Assembly (NCBI GenBank): GCA_030063045.1 | Contig: JAQSEB010000114.1 | Span: forward strand, 1,054,001 to 1,118,000 | Direction of reading: 5' to 3' | Source: Pratylenchus scribneri | Lineage: Eukaryota > Nematoda > Chromadorea > Rhabditida > Pratylenchidae | Length of the DNA: 64,000 nt | Shown here: one piece after another, positions 34,096-44,597 of the stretch | How the letters are laid out: every line of letters starts with the position of its first letter | How positions within the stretch are numbered: the first letter of the stretch is position 1 | Notes under the pieces: generated by a model | What the model was told of the DNA's origin: nothing | The model's input: the letters and a program-made list of their open reading frames with translations, nothing else | Databases searched by the model: none | Position numbers and translations under genes: made by a program

Positions 34096-37000
34096 TCATA
34101 GGCACTGGCGTCGAATAAATTTCAAAATTCTTTCGGATGCCGGTGATTCGACTCCGTTTGCACATAATTCCTCATTGGTGTATTCATTCCTCATCGCTTT
34201 CATTATCGGCTCACTGTATTCCTTATCCACTATTCTGTATTTATTATTCAATAGTGGAATTTTCGGCACATTTGGTAGAATTTTCCACCCGAGTTTGGTG
34301 ATTTCCAATTTGAAGGGATTCCTCCTTCGAGCCATTTTAAAAAGCTAAATTTATTGGAATAATCTTTGTCAATAAAGATGACAAAAATAATAAAATTTTG
34401 GCAATTTTGTTTTTTGCAAGAATCAGGATTTTAGGGCCAAAAACTTGGAAAAATGTTGGCCATAATTTAAAAAATAACAACTTTAACACCTATGCTTAAT
34501 TTAAATTACAAGTCGTGTCATTCCTTCTTATTTCATAGTTTAAATTCAAAGTTCAAATGTTAAATTTCCCTCTCTTAGTTGAAAATGAACTGATGAGGGT
34601 TATGAGTTCAAATCCAATTGTTGGAAATTTTTTTTGCTGTCTTTTCTATTATTATTTTCATATGGTCTCAGATCAATTCCCAGTGAAATTCCGTTTAACA
34701 AAATATTTTTTTTGCCAATAAAAATTTCAATTAGAAAAAATGAAATATTCACCTGAATAAAATTTTTAGTCAATTCCTTCAATGTTTCCGGAGTCAAGCC
34801 AAGCAGAATTGCGGGTACAGTGAAGCCTAAAATTTATTATAAATGCTTTCGGTACAATACAGCGAAATTAAGAAAGAATACTATATGTATAGAATTTTTT
34901 TGCTTTCTTTAAACTCCGATGGTAAAAATATTATTATAAATTTTTATTGCACTATGAAAAAAGTGTAAAATGCGCAAAGTGCAAACAACAAAGTAGGCCA
35001 TACGCACATTTTAATATTTTTGAAGATTAATTTCAATTCCAAAATATAATTAAATAAATATGATTGATAGCATTCAAAAATAATTTTTTCCAGACTTATT
35101 TATAGGATAAAAACCCGAATATTCCTTATTGAATGCACCTATTTGGTCCCATCTTGGCCAGGGAATATGCCAACATTTACAAATGTGGCATTGATAACCA
35201 AAATTGGTTCATAAATTTCACAAAATGGAGTGCTTATTGCGGTGGCATTCCCAAATTAGACAATAGAAAAATTTGCTTAATTGGCGCACATTTGGAACAA
35301 GTTTCCTTACATCTTTCCTCGCATTGCATGCCTCCACTACAATCATCATCATCATCATTCATTGATTGATGATAATGCAACCAATTGATCAGATCATCCA
35401 ATGGGAATATTGTAAGCGGCCTTGTGGCAAACCAATCAACATGGTCAAATTTGAGTTTCGTTGCCCTCAACATTGTCTCATTTTTAAGCAATCGAAAGCC
35501 AGTTTGTGTTACCGAAACACCTAATAACAAGAGAAATTAGAGAATCATATTAAAAATTTTATCCTATTCGGTTGGGGTCATTTTTCTGAGTCGACAATTT
35601 TCCACATTTTGGTATATTCGTCAAACTAATTTTAGGATGATTTTAGCGGAGGGGGACATTTCAGCGCCAGCAGGCCGTTTAAGTTTCTGCATTTTTTAAC
35701 AAAAAGAAGAAACCATTTGGTGCAATCTTAGTATATCATCGAATAGAGTTATTCGAGCTCTATTGAATTGCATAATGGCTAGTGGGTTTTATAAAAGTTC
35801 GATATCCACAGAATTATTAAAACTTCTAAATAAATAAAAACCACTTTGTATTCACTTTTCGACTTTAATTCAGTTAAATTTTTTAGTCAAAAATTTGCAG
35901 AACTATTAAATAGAGCTGGAATAGCTCTATTAAATGATACCAAACTCGTACCAAACGGTTTCTTCTTTTACTGACAATGAGCTATGCCTAGTCAAAATCA
36001 CTAACGCTCCTAAAACATTACCCTCAGTACCATATCCATATCGGGTAAGTTTACCGTTTATGGAATGTTTTTGTGAGTAAAAAATAAAAATAAAGATTTA
36101 TTTGTAGGCAAAGTAATAAAATTAGATTAAAAATTTTTTATTATTCAACAAATCACATTAGCTATTGATATGAAATATAAATTTTTAAAATTAAAATTTA
36201 ATTAACCTAATTCTCCTGGCTTGTCCTCAATATAGATGAAAAATTGTCTACAGTCGGAAAAAATTGATCTCAATTGATGTTCCAATCGTTGCCTGGATTT
36301 GATTATTTTGAAAGCATTTTTGGCCATATCCAATTGTTTTTGTTGATTTTTGTCAGCAATGATATCATTTTCGGGTAAAAATGATTGAAGAAATGCAAAA
36401 TGAGCAATGGTAATGGATGCCTTCTCAAATGTGTGCTTCATTTTGTGCAAAAGTTCATATTTGAACCGATCGGCCTTATCTCTGAGATGGAGAAAAAAAA
36501 TAAAACTTCAATTCCATTTCAATTCATTATATTAAATTTTCATCCGTTTATTTGTATAATTTTGCAATAAATCCACAAAAAATATAATTGGCAAAATAAA
36601 ACCAAAAGATGGAATTTGTCAAAATTAGCAAAAATTTATTTTTGATAAAAAAAAGTAACTCTTCAAGGCCCAACAAGCCATTATCAATGTAGTCGACGCT
36701 TAAAAAACGCAAATATTTTGGAAATGATGTTGACGAATTTGCCAGAGAATTCCACGGAATCATAACGGATTTGGAAATTCCTTCAGCAGCAATCCAAAGT
36801 TCCATGGAATTGTTCTGCATCATGAAAAAAAAACAGATTACTATTTTCTTCGGCAATCCTAAAAGAATTCGCACAGAAAAATGAATGATATACCATTCGA
36901 TTCCTCTCTCCAAGCTAATTTGAAATTTGAGAAAAAAATTACATAATGGAAAAATTGAAAAAATTAAGTGTCCTCCCTATGGGTAGAAAAGAAACCTGAT

Positions 37001-37704
37001 AAATTTTTTTGGCCAAATTATAGGTTAATCGATGCATCTCGATGAGCAGAGCCTAAATTTTTTCGTATAAAATTCAAAAAAAATTATGCCTATTTTATTT
37101 TCAAGAATAGTTGATATTGCTGGATTAGGCTTGGGCCAGGATCGGAATCTAACAGAAGTTACAATTTCGCTGGAGCGTAATTTTACCAAAGAAATTTCAA
37201 AAATTTTCGATCCAGAGATGACCCTTCACTTCTCCAATATTGCTTTTTTCATACTATAACTAGTTCTCATCAGCAAAAATTTGCAGATTCGAACTTATTA
37301 GCTTGGAGAGAAAAGTCAAATGGTATATCATTCATTTTTTAGCGAATTCTTTATTATTGCCCTTTCTTCATTTAATAAATAAAGTTCCAAAATCCAAAAT
37401 GATTATTTTAATTCATTCATTTAAATTTTGAATTTTATTTTTATTTTACTTTTGTGAGATGTTTCTTTGGCAAACAGAAACAAGGTCTGCGCGTCCAGCG
37501 TCGGGCGTTCAAATGGAGGAAACATGCTGGAATAGTCAAAAATGGTTTATAGCACAATGGGCTTTGCTGTATTAGCCAATGGAATTTGGCGCTAACCAAC
37601 TCGATTTGAGCCAATTGACGACGTTCGAGAAAACTAAATATTTCGTAAAATTCGTCGTCATTAAAGGCTAATAAGAATAAGGATATGTTGTTGTTGACAG
37701 CCAT
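34096..37704 (-). CDS. F-box-like protein (probable), about six exons
   Basis: F-box proteins link substrates to SCF ubiquitin ligases through Skp1. Proposed exons: 37704-37450, 36811-about 36588, about 36476-36211, 35523-about 35306, about 34825-34754 and about 34344-34096. Exon 1 carries an F-box-like stretch near residues 10-47 (NDDEFYEIFSFLERRQLAQI, then VSAKFHWLIQQ). The rest has no clear domain. An acidic run (MNDDDDD) lies near the end of exon 4, and exon 5 contains LTPETLKELTKNF. Phases agree for joins 1-2, 3-4, 4-5 and 5-6. Join 2-3 is weak: the best donor is GTGGAT with acceptor CAGAG, so the gene may be misread or damaged there. Large F-box families are common in nematodes. A 1.9-kb minisatellite starts about 300 bases upstream of the ATG. 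Confidence 0.55.
35690..35970. mobile_element. Foldback element in F-box-gene intron
   Basis: AAAAGAAGAAACCATTTGGT at the left is opposed by ACCAAACGGTTTCTTCTTTT at the right. Inner arms are GAATAGAGTTATTCGAGCTC and GAGCTGGAATAGCTCTATT. Confidence 0.75.
36860..37350. mobile_element. Foldback element overlapping the start of F-box-gene exon 2 region
   Basis: AATGAATGATATACCATTCG (36883 on) faces CAAATGGTATATCATTCATT (37318 on). The arms also share CCTCTCTCCAAGCTAAT and ATTAGCTTGGAGAG. The left end runs into the splice-acceptor side of exon 2. Confidence 0.7.
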
Positions 37705-38000
37705 TGCAGAAAATTGACCCTATTGGCTTTATTTAAAGAAAATGTAAATTGGTAGCAAAATTGTTAGCTGCGGAGAAAATTCTGATCAAATTTTTAATTT
37801 TTGCTAAGTTTATTAATTACTAATTATATATAAGGTTGTAGCGATTTTGCAGAGCATTGAGCAATTGTATAGAAATTAGAAAACGACCAAAATGTCCCCA
37901 GCAGAACAACCACTGAATAAAATGACTAATACCCCACTCCAAAAACAATTAACTGCATTAAATTAATAATATTTTTTATTGTAAAATATTTTTCCTATTT

Positions 38001-39938
38001 TTTGGGGTAACAAAATAATGTTTGGGGCAACAAAACAATGTTTGGGGCAACAAAACAATGTTTGGGGCAACAAAATAATGTTTGGGGCAACAAAATAATG
38101 TTTGGGGCAACAAAATAATGTTTGGGGTAACAAAACAATGTTTGGGGCAACAAAACAATGTTTGGGCAACAAAATAATGTTTGGGGCAACAAAACAATGT
38201 TTGGGGTAACAAAACAATGTTTGGGGCAACAAAACAATGTTTGGGCAACAAAATAATGTTTGGGGCAACAAAACAATGTTTGGGGCAACAAAACAATGTT
38301 TGGGGTAACAAAACAATGTTTGGGGCAATAAAACAATGTTTGGGGCAACAAAACAATGTTTGGGGTAACAAAACAATGTTTGGGGCAACAAAACAATGTT
38401 TGGGGCAACAAAACAATGTTTGGGGTAACAAAACAATGTTTGGGGCAACAAAACAATGTTTGGGCAACAAAATAATGTTTGGGGCAACAAAACAATGTTT
38501 GGGGTAACAAAACAATGTTTGGGGCAACAAAACAATGTTTGGGCAACAAAATAATGTTTGGGGCAACAAAACAATGTTTGGGGCAACAAAACAATGTTTG
38601 GGGTAACAAAACAATGTTTGGGGCAACAAAACAATGTTTGGGGCAACAAAACAATGTTTGGGGTAACAAAACAATGTTTGGGGCAACAAAACAATGTTTG
38701 GGCAACAAAATAATGTTTGGGGCAACAAAACAATGTTTGGGGCAACAAAACAATGTTTGGGGTAACAAAACAATGTTTGGGGCAACAAAACAATGTTTGG
38801 GGCAACAAAACAATGTTTGGGGTAACAAAACAATGTTTGGGGCAACAAAACAATGTTTGGGCAACAAAATAATGTTTGGGGTAACAAAATAATGTTTGGG
38901 GTAACAAAACAATGTTTGGGGCAACAAAACAATGTTTGGGGTAACAAAACAATGTTTGGGGCAACAAAACAATGTTTGGGCAACAAAATAATGTTTGGGG
39001 TAACAAAATAATGTTTGGGGTAACAAAACAATGTTTGGGGCAACAAAACAATGTTTGGGCAACAAAATAATGTTTGGGGTAACAAAATAATGTTTGGGGT
39101 AACAAAACAATGTTTGGGGCAACAAAACAATGTTTGGGGTAACAAAACAATGTTTGGGGCAACAAAACAATGTTTGGGCAACAAAATAATGTTTGGGGTA
39201 ACAAAATAATGTTTGGGGTAACAAAACAATGTTTGGGGCAACAAAACAATGTTTGGGGCAACAAAACAATGTTTGGGGCAACAAAACAATGTTTGGGGTA
39301 ACAAAACAATGTTTGGGGCAACAAAACAATGTTTGGGCAACAAAATAATGTTTGGGGTAACAAAATAATGTTTGGGGTAACAAAACAATGTTTGGGGCAA
39401 CAAAACAATGTTTGGGCAACAAAATAATGTTTGGGGCAACAAAACAATGTTTGGGGTAACAAAACAATGTTTGGGGCAACAAAACAATGTTTGGGCAACA
39501 AAATAATGTTTGGGGCAACAAAACAATGTTTGGGGCAACAAAACAATGTTTGGGGTAACAAAACAATGTTTGGGGCAACAAAACAATGTTTGGGGCAACA
39601 AAACAATGTTTGGGGTAACAAAACAATGTTTGGGGCAACAAAACAATGTTTGGGCAACAAAATAATGTTTGGGGCAACAAAACAATGTTTGGGGCAACAA
39701 AACAATGTTTGGGGCAACAAAACAATGTTTGGGGCAACAAAACAATGTTTGGGGCAACAAAATAATGTTTGGGGCAACAAAACAATGTTTGGGGCAACAA
39801 AACAATGTTTGGGGCAACAAAATAATGTTTGGGGCAACAAAACAATGTTTGGGGCAACAAAACAATGTTTGGGGCAATAAAACAATGTTTGGGGCAATAA
39901 AACAATGTTTGGGGCAACAAAACAATGTTTGGGGCAAT
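38001..39938. repeat. 20-bp minisatellite (about 97 copies)
   Basis: Tandem copies of ACAAAACAATGTTTGGGGCA with recurrent variants (TAACAAAA, ATAATG) and 19-bp units lacking one G. Higher-order blocks of several units repeat in the same variant order. Because the unit has no stop codon in any minus-strand frame, all three minus frames stay open for about 640 codons. This is a compositional artefact, not a gene. Confidence 0.95.
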
Positions 39939-40146
39939 TGGTGAAGTTGATCAATCAATTTGTATTTTTAGAAAACAATTAATTATTTTTGTCTTCTGCT
40001 CTTCTCCTATGATTAAACCGACATTATGCCCTTTCAAATTGTCTATCCCCTTTTCGAATTGGTAATCGTCTCCTCTAATTTATAGGCCAAAATAAAATCA
40101 TAATTCATAATCATAGCCAAATATGCACAAACATAGAATGTACCAT

Positions 40147-40430
40147 ATTTCGAAGTTTGTGTTCAATTCTGAGAGATAAACACAAATCACAAAAATTGTC
40201 CATCATCCCTTTTCATCCGAAAATAATCAGCAAACCCCCTTCAGTCTCGCCCAAATCTCGCCTAATCCAAATCCAGTTTATCCCTTTCCCCTCACTTTTT
40301 ATCCGTGCGCATTTTCCTTATAGGAGGCAGCTGATTGGGAAGATTTTCGGTTGGACGTCTCAAAAAAAAGCAGCTGACATAAAAAATGGGAGTGGGGGGG
40401 GATGGGATTTTGATGGGATGGAATGATGAT
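40147..40430. repeat. Duplicated flank, copy 2
   Basis: Direct duplicate of 33520-33745, with small indels. It suggests that a segment containing the 3' end of the F-box-like gene was duplicated and the 20-bp minisatellite now lies between the copies. Confidence 0.75.
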
Positions 40431-40743
40431 TGATGGCACACATCACACTTTTTTTGGGCATTTGGAGGCAAAGGAGGGGAAGGCGCCATGTCTGGAAATG
40501 TTATTCACAAGATTGGGCGGAAACTAGTTCTCCGGTCTCCGGTGGATGGAGATGGCACCTCACTAATTTGCCTCTAAAAAGGCAATTAAATGGTGGCAGG
40601 CACACAATTTTTTGTTGGTTGATCTCTGAATTGTTGCGGTTTTTAATATGCCGCCTACTTTTTTGTTTTGGGTATGATACATTTCAGATTATTTATTCAA
40701 AGATCATCGGTATATTTGTTAAAAGAAAATAGAATTTTTTACT

Positions 40744-41430
40744 TCTTCCATTCCAGGCAAATTCTTTGACATTTCCGCTCGATAATTCATTCAAAAAATA
40801 GGATTTCTTCAAGGCAATTTTTTCAATGTCAAAATTATTTAAGTAATACCGCCAAAAATGCCGCCGTTACCCCATCAAAAATTCGTTTTCGGCATTTTCC
40901 ATTCCACTCATAAAGGAAAGAAGCATATTTGGAAATATAATTTTTTTCCTCTCAATTTTATTATATTCCACAATTTTTTCGTTGTGAATTGCGCATAGAT
41001 ACAAGGTTTTCCTGAAATACAAGTAAATTCCCTCATCCAGCAGTGAATATCTCCAATATCTCCATCCAAGATCTGCACAATCCCCTTTTGGTCCACTCTT
41101 TCCAATTTCTTTGTTATGTTCGCTTTCACAAAACATTCTCGCATCCATTCCAAAGACTCGGGAGTCATCCTCGTATATCCCCCTTTAAAAGCGCATTTTC
41201 CTCGTCGCAATTTTCCTCTACTTTCCCCTCAAATTCATCCAAAATATGCTGTGCAATCTTGCCTCCGCCCAATCCAGCCTTTGTGTGACCATCGGCACTG
41301 GTCATGTGCGCAAGAGGAAAGCGGAAAAGCCAAAAGTGAGGAGCAAAAAGTGGGAGGAGCAGACAAATTCTTGGGGGTATTTTGGATGAAGAAGGAGCAA
41401 AATCCTCAAAAGGAGGGCACCATCCCACTC
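40744..41430 (-). pseudogene. Possible decayed relative of the F-box-like gene
   Basis: Minus-strand fragments in different frames: YTRMTPESLEWMRECFVKAN (about 41180-41110), a following segment with SLLDEGIYLYFRKTLYLCA, and FDIEKIALKKSYFLNELS further down. MTPESLEWM resembles LTPETLKEL of the gene at 34096-37704, and the downstream flank is duplicated from that gene's flank. No continuous frame or convincing exon set was found. It could instead be a functional gene with introns I could not place. Confidence 0.3.
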
Positions 41431-42457
41431 GGGATTCATTTCAAGCAGAATCTCATCCATCAGCAGGGCAATTGCCCGCTGGCAATAACACTAATCAGCT
41501 CCATCCTCTTCAAATTATTATTTATTATAGATAGGTATTATGCCTTCAATTGGAAAATATATTTATCCATTATTGAATTGTTTCAAAGTATGTTATTCCC
41601 ATTGGCAAAAATCTCCCTTTCCCTTTTCACAGCCGGATTAGCCTTTTATCCACTTGACCCTTTTCAATATTCCTGCCCATTTTTCTAAATAGGATATCAC
41701 TCTAATAAGCGCCCTTATCGGCTTCCATTTTTGGTAATGGCACTTCAAAACTTGAAGGAAATTTTATGTTCTTTTAAGCTTTCTTGAATTGCACATTTTC
41801 TCCTCTTGACCCTTTATAAGCCTACAATATGGTGACAGTTTTGGTTGCTTGTTAACAGGCTGCCCTTTTGTGAAAGTATTATATAAAAGAGAGGCCCTTA
41901 AATGTAGATTGCACATTTCTTTAAAGTATATTATTTCCTTTTTCCACAAATTAATAAAATTCAATGATTCCATCATATTCAAAAAAAATAATGAACCCAT
42001 ATTTAATACATTTAAAAGGCGGCATCTTTAGTCCATTTAAATCTTTAAAAATTGCCCCAAGATTTGCTGCTGTTCCTTCAATCATTAATCATTTTTATTT
42101 GCTTTCATCCATCCATCTATTAATGAATGATGACGAAAGCATCCGAATCATACTTTACGGATCGCACCAAAAATGTGTTGTCCTCATTTTTAGCCCTGAA
42201 TCCAAGCCGGTTATTCCCAAATATTTTTCGTAAAAATAATCCGCATTCTCGGCTATTCGCTGTCCAATATTTTTCCTTGTCAATTCTCGTCTGCCCCCAA
42301 AAATGGGGCCAATCTGTGTCGTCACATTACGTCACATATATTATCCAATATAAAGCACCTATCTAATATATTCCTATTTGCCTTTTATAATGCGCGGGGA
42401 ATGAGGCCATTCAAAGCTTTGATCCATTTCCGAATGAATCCGAAACTAGTATTGTCC

Positions 42458-42763
42458 CATTACCAGGGGACATAGCTCAAAAAGGAAGCAACAAATTCAG
42501 GAAGGCGATATGCCATTTGAAAGCCCAAAATGCCCTCTAAAAAGTGGCTTTTCTAATTTTTTTGAAAATTTTAAAACAATTTGTAAAATAAGCGGCTTTT
42601 CCTTCAAAAATTCGGGTTTATTACATTCGAAGACATTAATTTTATTTAAATTTGGATTTTTATAGAATTTAAAAAGCTATTTTGTGAAGGATTGAGTCTG
42701 TTAAATGGTTTATCCCCTTTACAAATTGGTTATAGAATTTTTGGACTAAAAGGGATGATATTC
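42458..42763. mobile_element. MITE-A copy 13
   Basis: An intergenic copy with GGAAGGCGATATGCCATTTG and the core AAATAAGCGGCTTTTCCTTC. The right end is decayed. Confidence 0.7.
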
Positions 42764-42865
42764 ATGTCTTCCAAAATCTAATTTCATCTGTATCCTTTTA
42801 TATGCCATTCATTCGCAATGCCATGATTTGAAACCAATTTATATGTTTATTGTGAATATATTACG

Positions 42866-43245
42866 TCGAATCTTGGAAATTGACGATTTTCGGAAATTGG
42901 CGTTGACGAATTTTGGAAATCTCGGCTTCTAGGCGTCGTACAGACTCGAAAGTAGGTTCATTCGACTCGGCATGGTCGATTTAGTCTATGAAATTTCATT
43001 TACAGACCGATTTAGGGGCTAGGGTTAGGGTTATGGTTAAGGGCGGCATGGGTATTAGGGCTTAATAGGGCTAGGGATTAAGGGCTAGGGTTTTAAGGGA
43101 AAGGTCTGATATTGAAATTTCATAGACTAAATCGACCATGCCGAATAACCTACTTTCGAGTCTGTACGACGCCTAGATGCCGAGATTTCCAAAATTCGTT
43201 AACGCCGATTTCCGAAAATCGTCAATTTCCAAGAATCGTTGTAAC
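42866..43245. mobile_element. Long-arm foldback element with TTAGGG-like core, copy 1
   Basis: Arms of more than 120 bp: GGAAATTGACGATTTTCGGA at the left is mirrored by TCCGAAAATCGTCAATTTCC at the right, and GGCGTCGTACAGACTCGAAA by TTTCGAGTCTGTACGACGCC. The core is GGGGCTAGGGTTAGGGTTAT. A second copy lies at about 59668-59978. Confidence 0.85.
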
Positions 43246-43479
43246 AAATATATTATGTAATATATAATTTAATGATTAAATGGTTATGTCATTGATTCTT
43301 TCTTTTTATTTATAAAGCAATCTCGCGTATTCACCTTTAACTAGATCGGATATTTTCTTTAAATAATTGTCACACTTTTATTTAAAAATTGAATTATTAT
43401 AAAAATTCAAAATCAGAGAAAGCCAACAAATTCGCTAATTAAAGCCAAATTCCTTCATCCGTGTATTGTGTGTATGCAG

Positions 43480-43632
43480 GATCCAAAGCAGTGGAAACCG
43501 CATAAGCCGTTGACCGTTTCGCGCCCCGTCTTCATTCTGCTCTATTTGTTCGGATTATTCATTTGTGTGCCAGCCTCATTCACTGTTTGGTTCATTCGTC
43601 GACGCATTTTCAACGAAACACAAGTTGCCGGG
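43480..43632 (+). CDS. Possible exon encoding a single membrane segment (unassigned)
   Basis: The open frame DPKQWKPHKPLTVSRPV runs into a hydrophobic stretch (FILLYLFGLFICVPASF) and then WFIRRRIFNETQVAG. It starts after TATGCAG and ends at GGG|GTAAAT. An ATG lies six bases before the acceptor side. The codon choice (CGCCCCGTC, CATTCGTCGACGC) is GC-richer than the surroundings, as in real exons here. Its phase does not fit the alg-2 first exon at 44598, so it probably belongs to another gene, perhaps an upstream operon partner. No further exon was found. Confidence 0.35.
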
Positions 43633-43741
43633 GTAAATTCTCACTTTTTTACGTTATTTTTATGAACTAAATTTGAGTGAATTTGGTAGGAATTTCTAAT
43701 TTATATTATTTTGTCTTCATTTTTATGAGCCAAATTTGAGA

Positions 43742-43963
43742 GGATTAGGATTACCGTAGATCTTCTATTAGAAGCCCCCTATCCATTGAAATTTTTTTCA
43801 CAAAAAAACAATTTCTAGGTGAAATTAAGCCGAAAAAGCCGAAATTAAGCCGAATTAAGCATTTTTTGTTTTTCAAAAATTCCGAAAATTTCCCACCTTA
43901 GAGGGTCTCTGAAATTTATAAGCCCATGGGCTTCAAAAATAGAGGATTTACGGTATCTGAATT
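43742..43963. mobile_element. Foldback element, 'TTCTATTAGAAGCCC' family, copy 4
   Basis: TACCGTAGATCTTCTATTAG at the left faces ATAGAGGATTTACGGTA at the right, with AAGCCCATGGGCTTC near the right end. This is the clearest copy of the family. Confidence 0.65.
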
Positions 43964-44105
43964 TGCCCATGGCAAATATCTCACTGATATTTCAAACAAT
44001 TAATTAACACTTTTATCCCAAAGTATTAAGCTCTTTATGTAGAGTATTTTGATATCAACATGATTGCTTTTTTGCCTTTTTTAATGAGCTTAACTTTAAA
44101 AAAGT

Positions 44106-44118
44106 GGGGGGGGGGGGG
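44106..44118 (+). repeat. Poly-G tract (13 G)
   Basis: An uninterrupted G run upstream of alg-2. Confidence 0.9.
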
Positions 44119-44584
44119 TGTTATACCTGCTCGAATTTTACGAATTGGCCAATATCTCGGTAATCTTTCAAGCTATTAAATAAATCTTTTTTCTCGGTGG
44201 ATTTTAAGCTCCTCCCATATAGAATTTTGATATCCAAATTATTAGTCAAAATTAATTGGCCAAAATAATTATGGCCAAATAAATTGAAAATGCCCTATTT
44301 TAGTTTATTTGACTGCTTTTTGGTCATAACTTTTGTAAATTTTAATCAAATCCACAAAATATTTTTATAAATCAATTCATCCTAATCAGTTATATAAAAT
44401 TGTATCAAATAAATTAAACTTGAAGATATAACATTCTTAAAATATGCAAATTAGATGTGCAAACTTAACGGAAATTCGCACATAAATGGCACGATTTTTG
44501 ATTATATTTTAAAAAAGTTGGCATTATTTTTATTCTAAATTTTATGCAAATTCCCACTTATTGCCCTCTAAATTTGCTCCCCTA

Positions 44585-44597
44585 AAATTTTGCAGTC
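44585..44597 (+). promoter_or_regulatory. Probable spliced-leader trans-splice acceptor of alg-2
   Basis: AAATTTTGCAG ends two bases before the alg-2 ATG. No upstream exon with the right phase joins it, so a trans-spliced leader is the simplest reading. Confidence 0.55.

Noticed and set aside
37963..39958. Three overlapping minus-strand open frames of about 640-660 codons
   Set aside because: They are frames of the 20-bp minisatellite. A stop-free unit not divisible by three gives open frames in all phases with the same 20-residue cycle; there is no sign of a real protein.
41116..41688. A 190-codon + strand frame
   Set aside because: It runs antisense to the possible F-box-like remnant, with no recognisable domain and no start or splice context.
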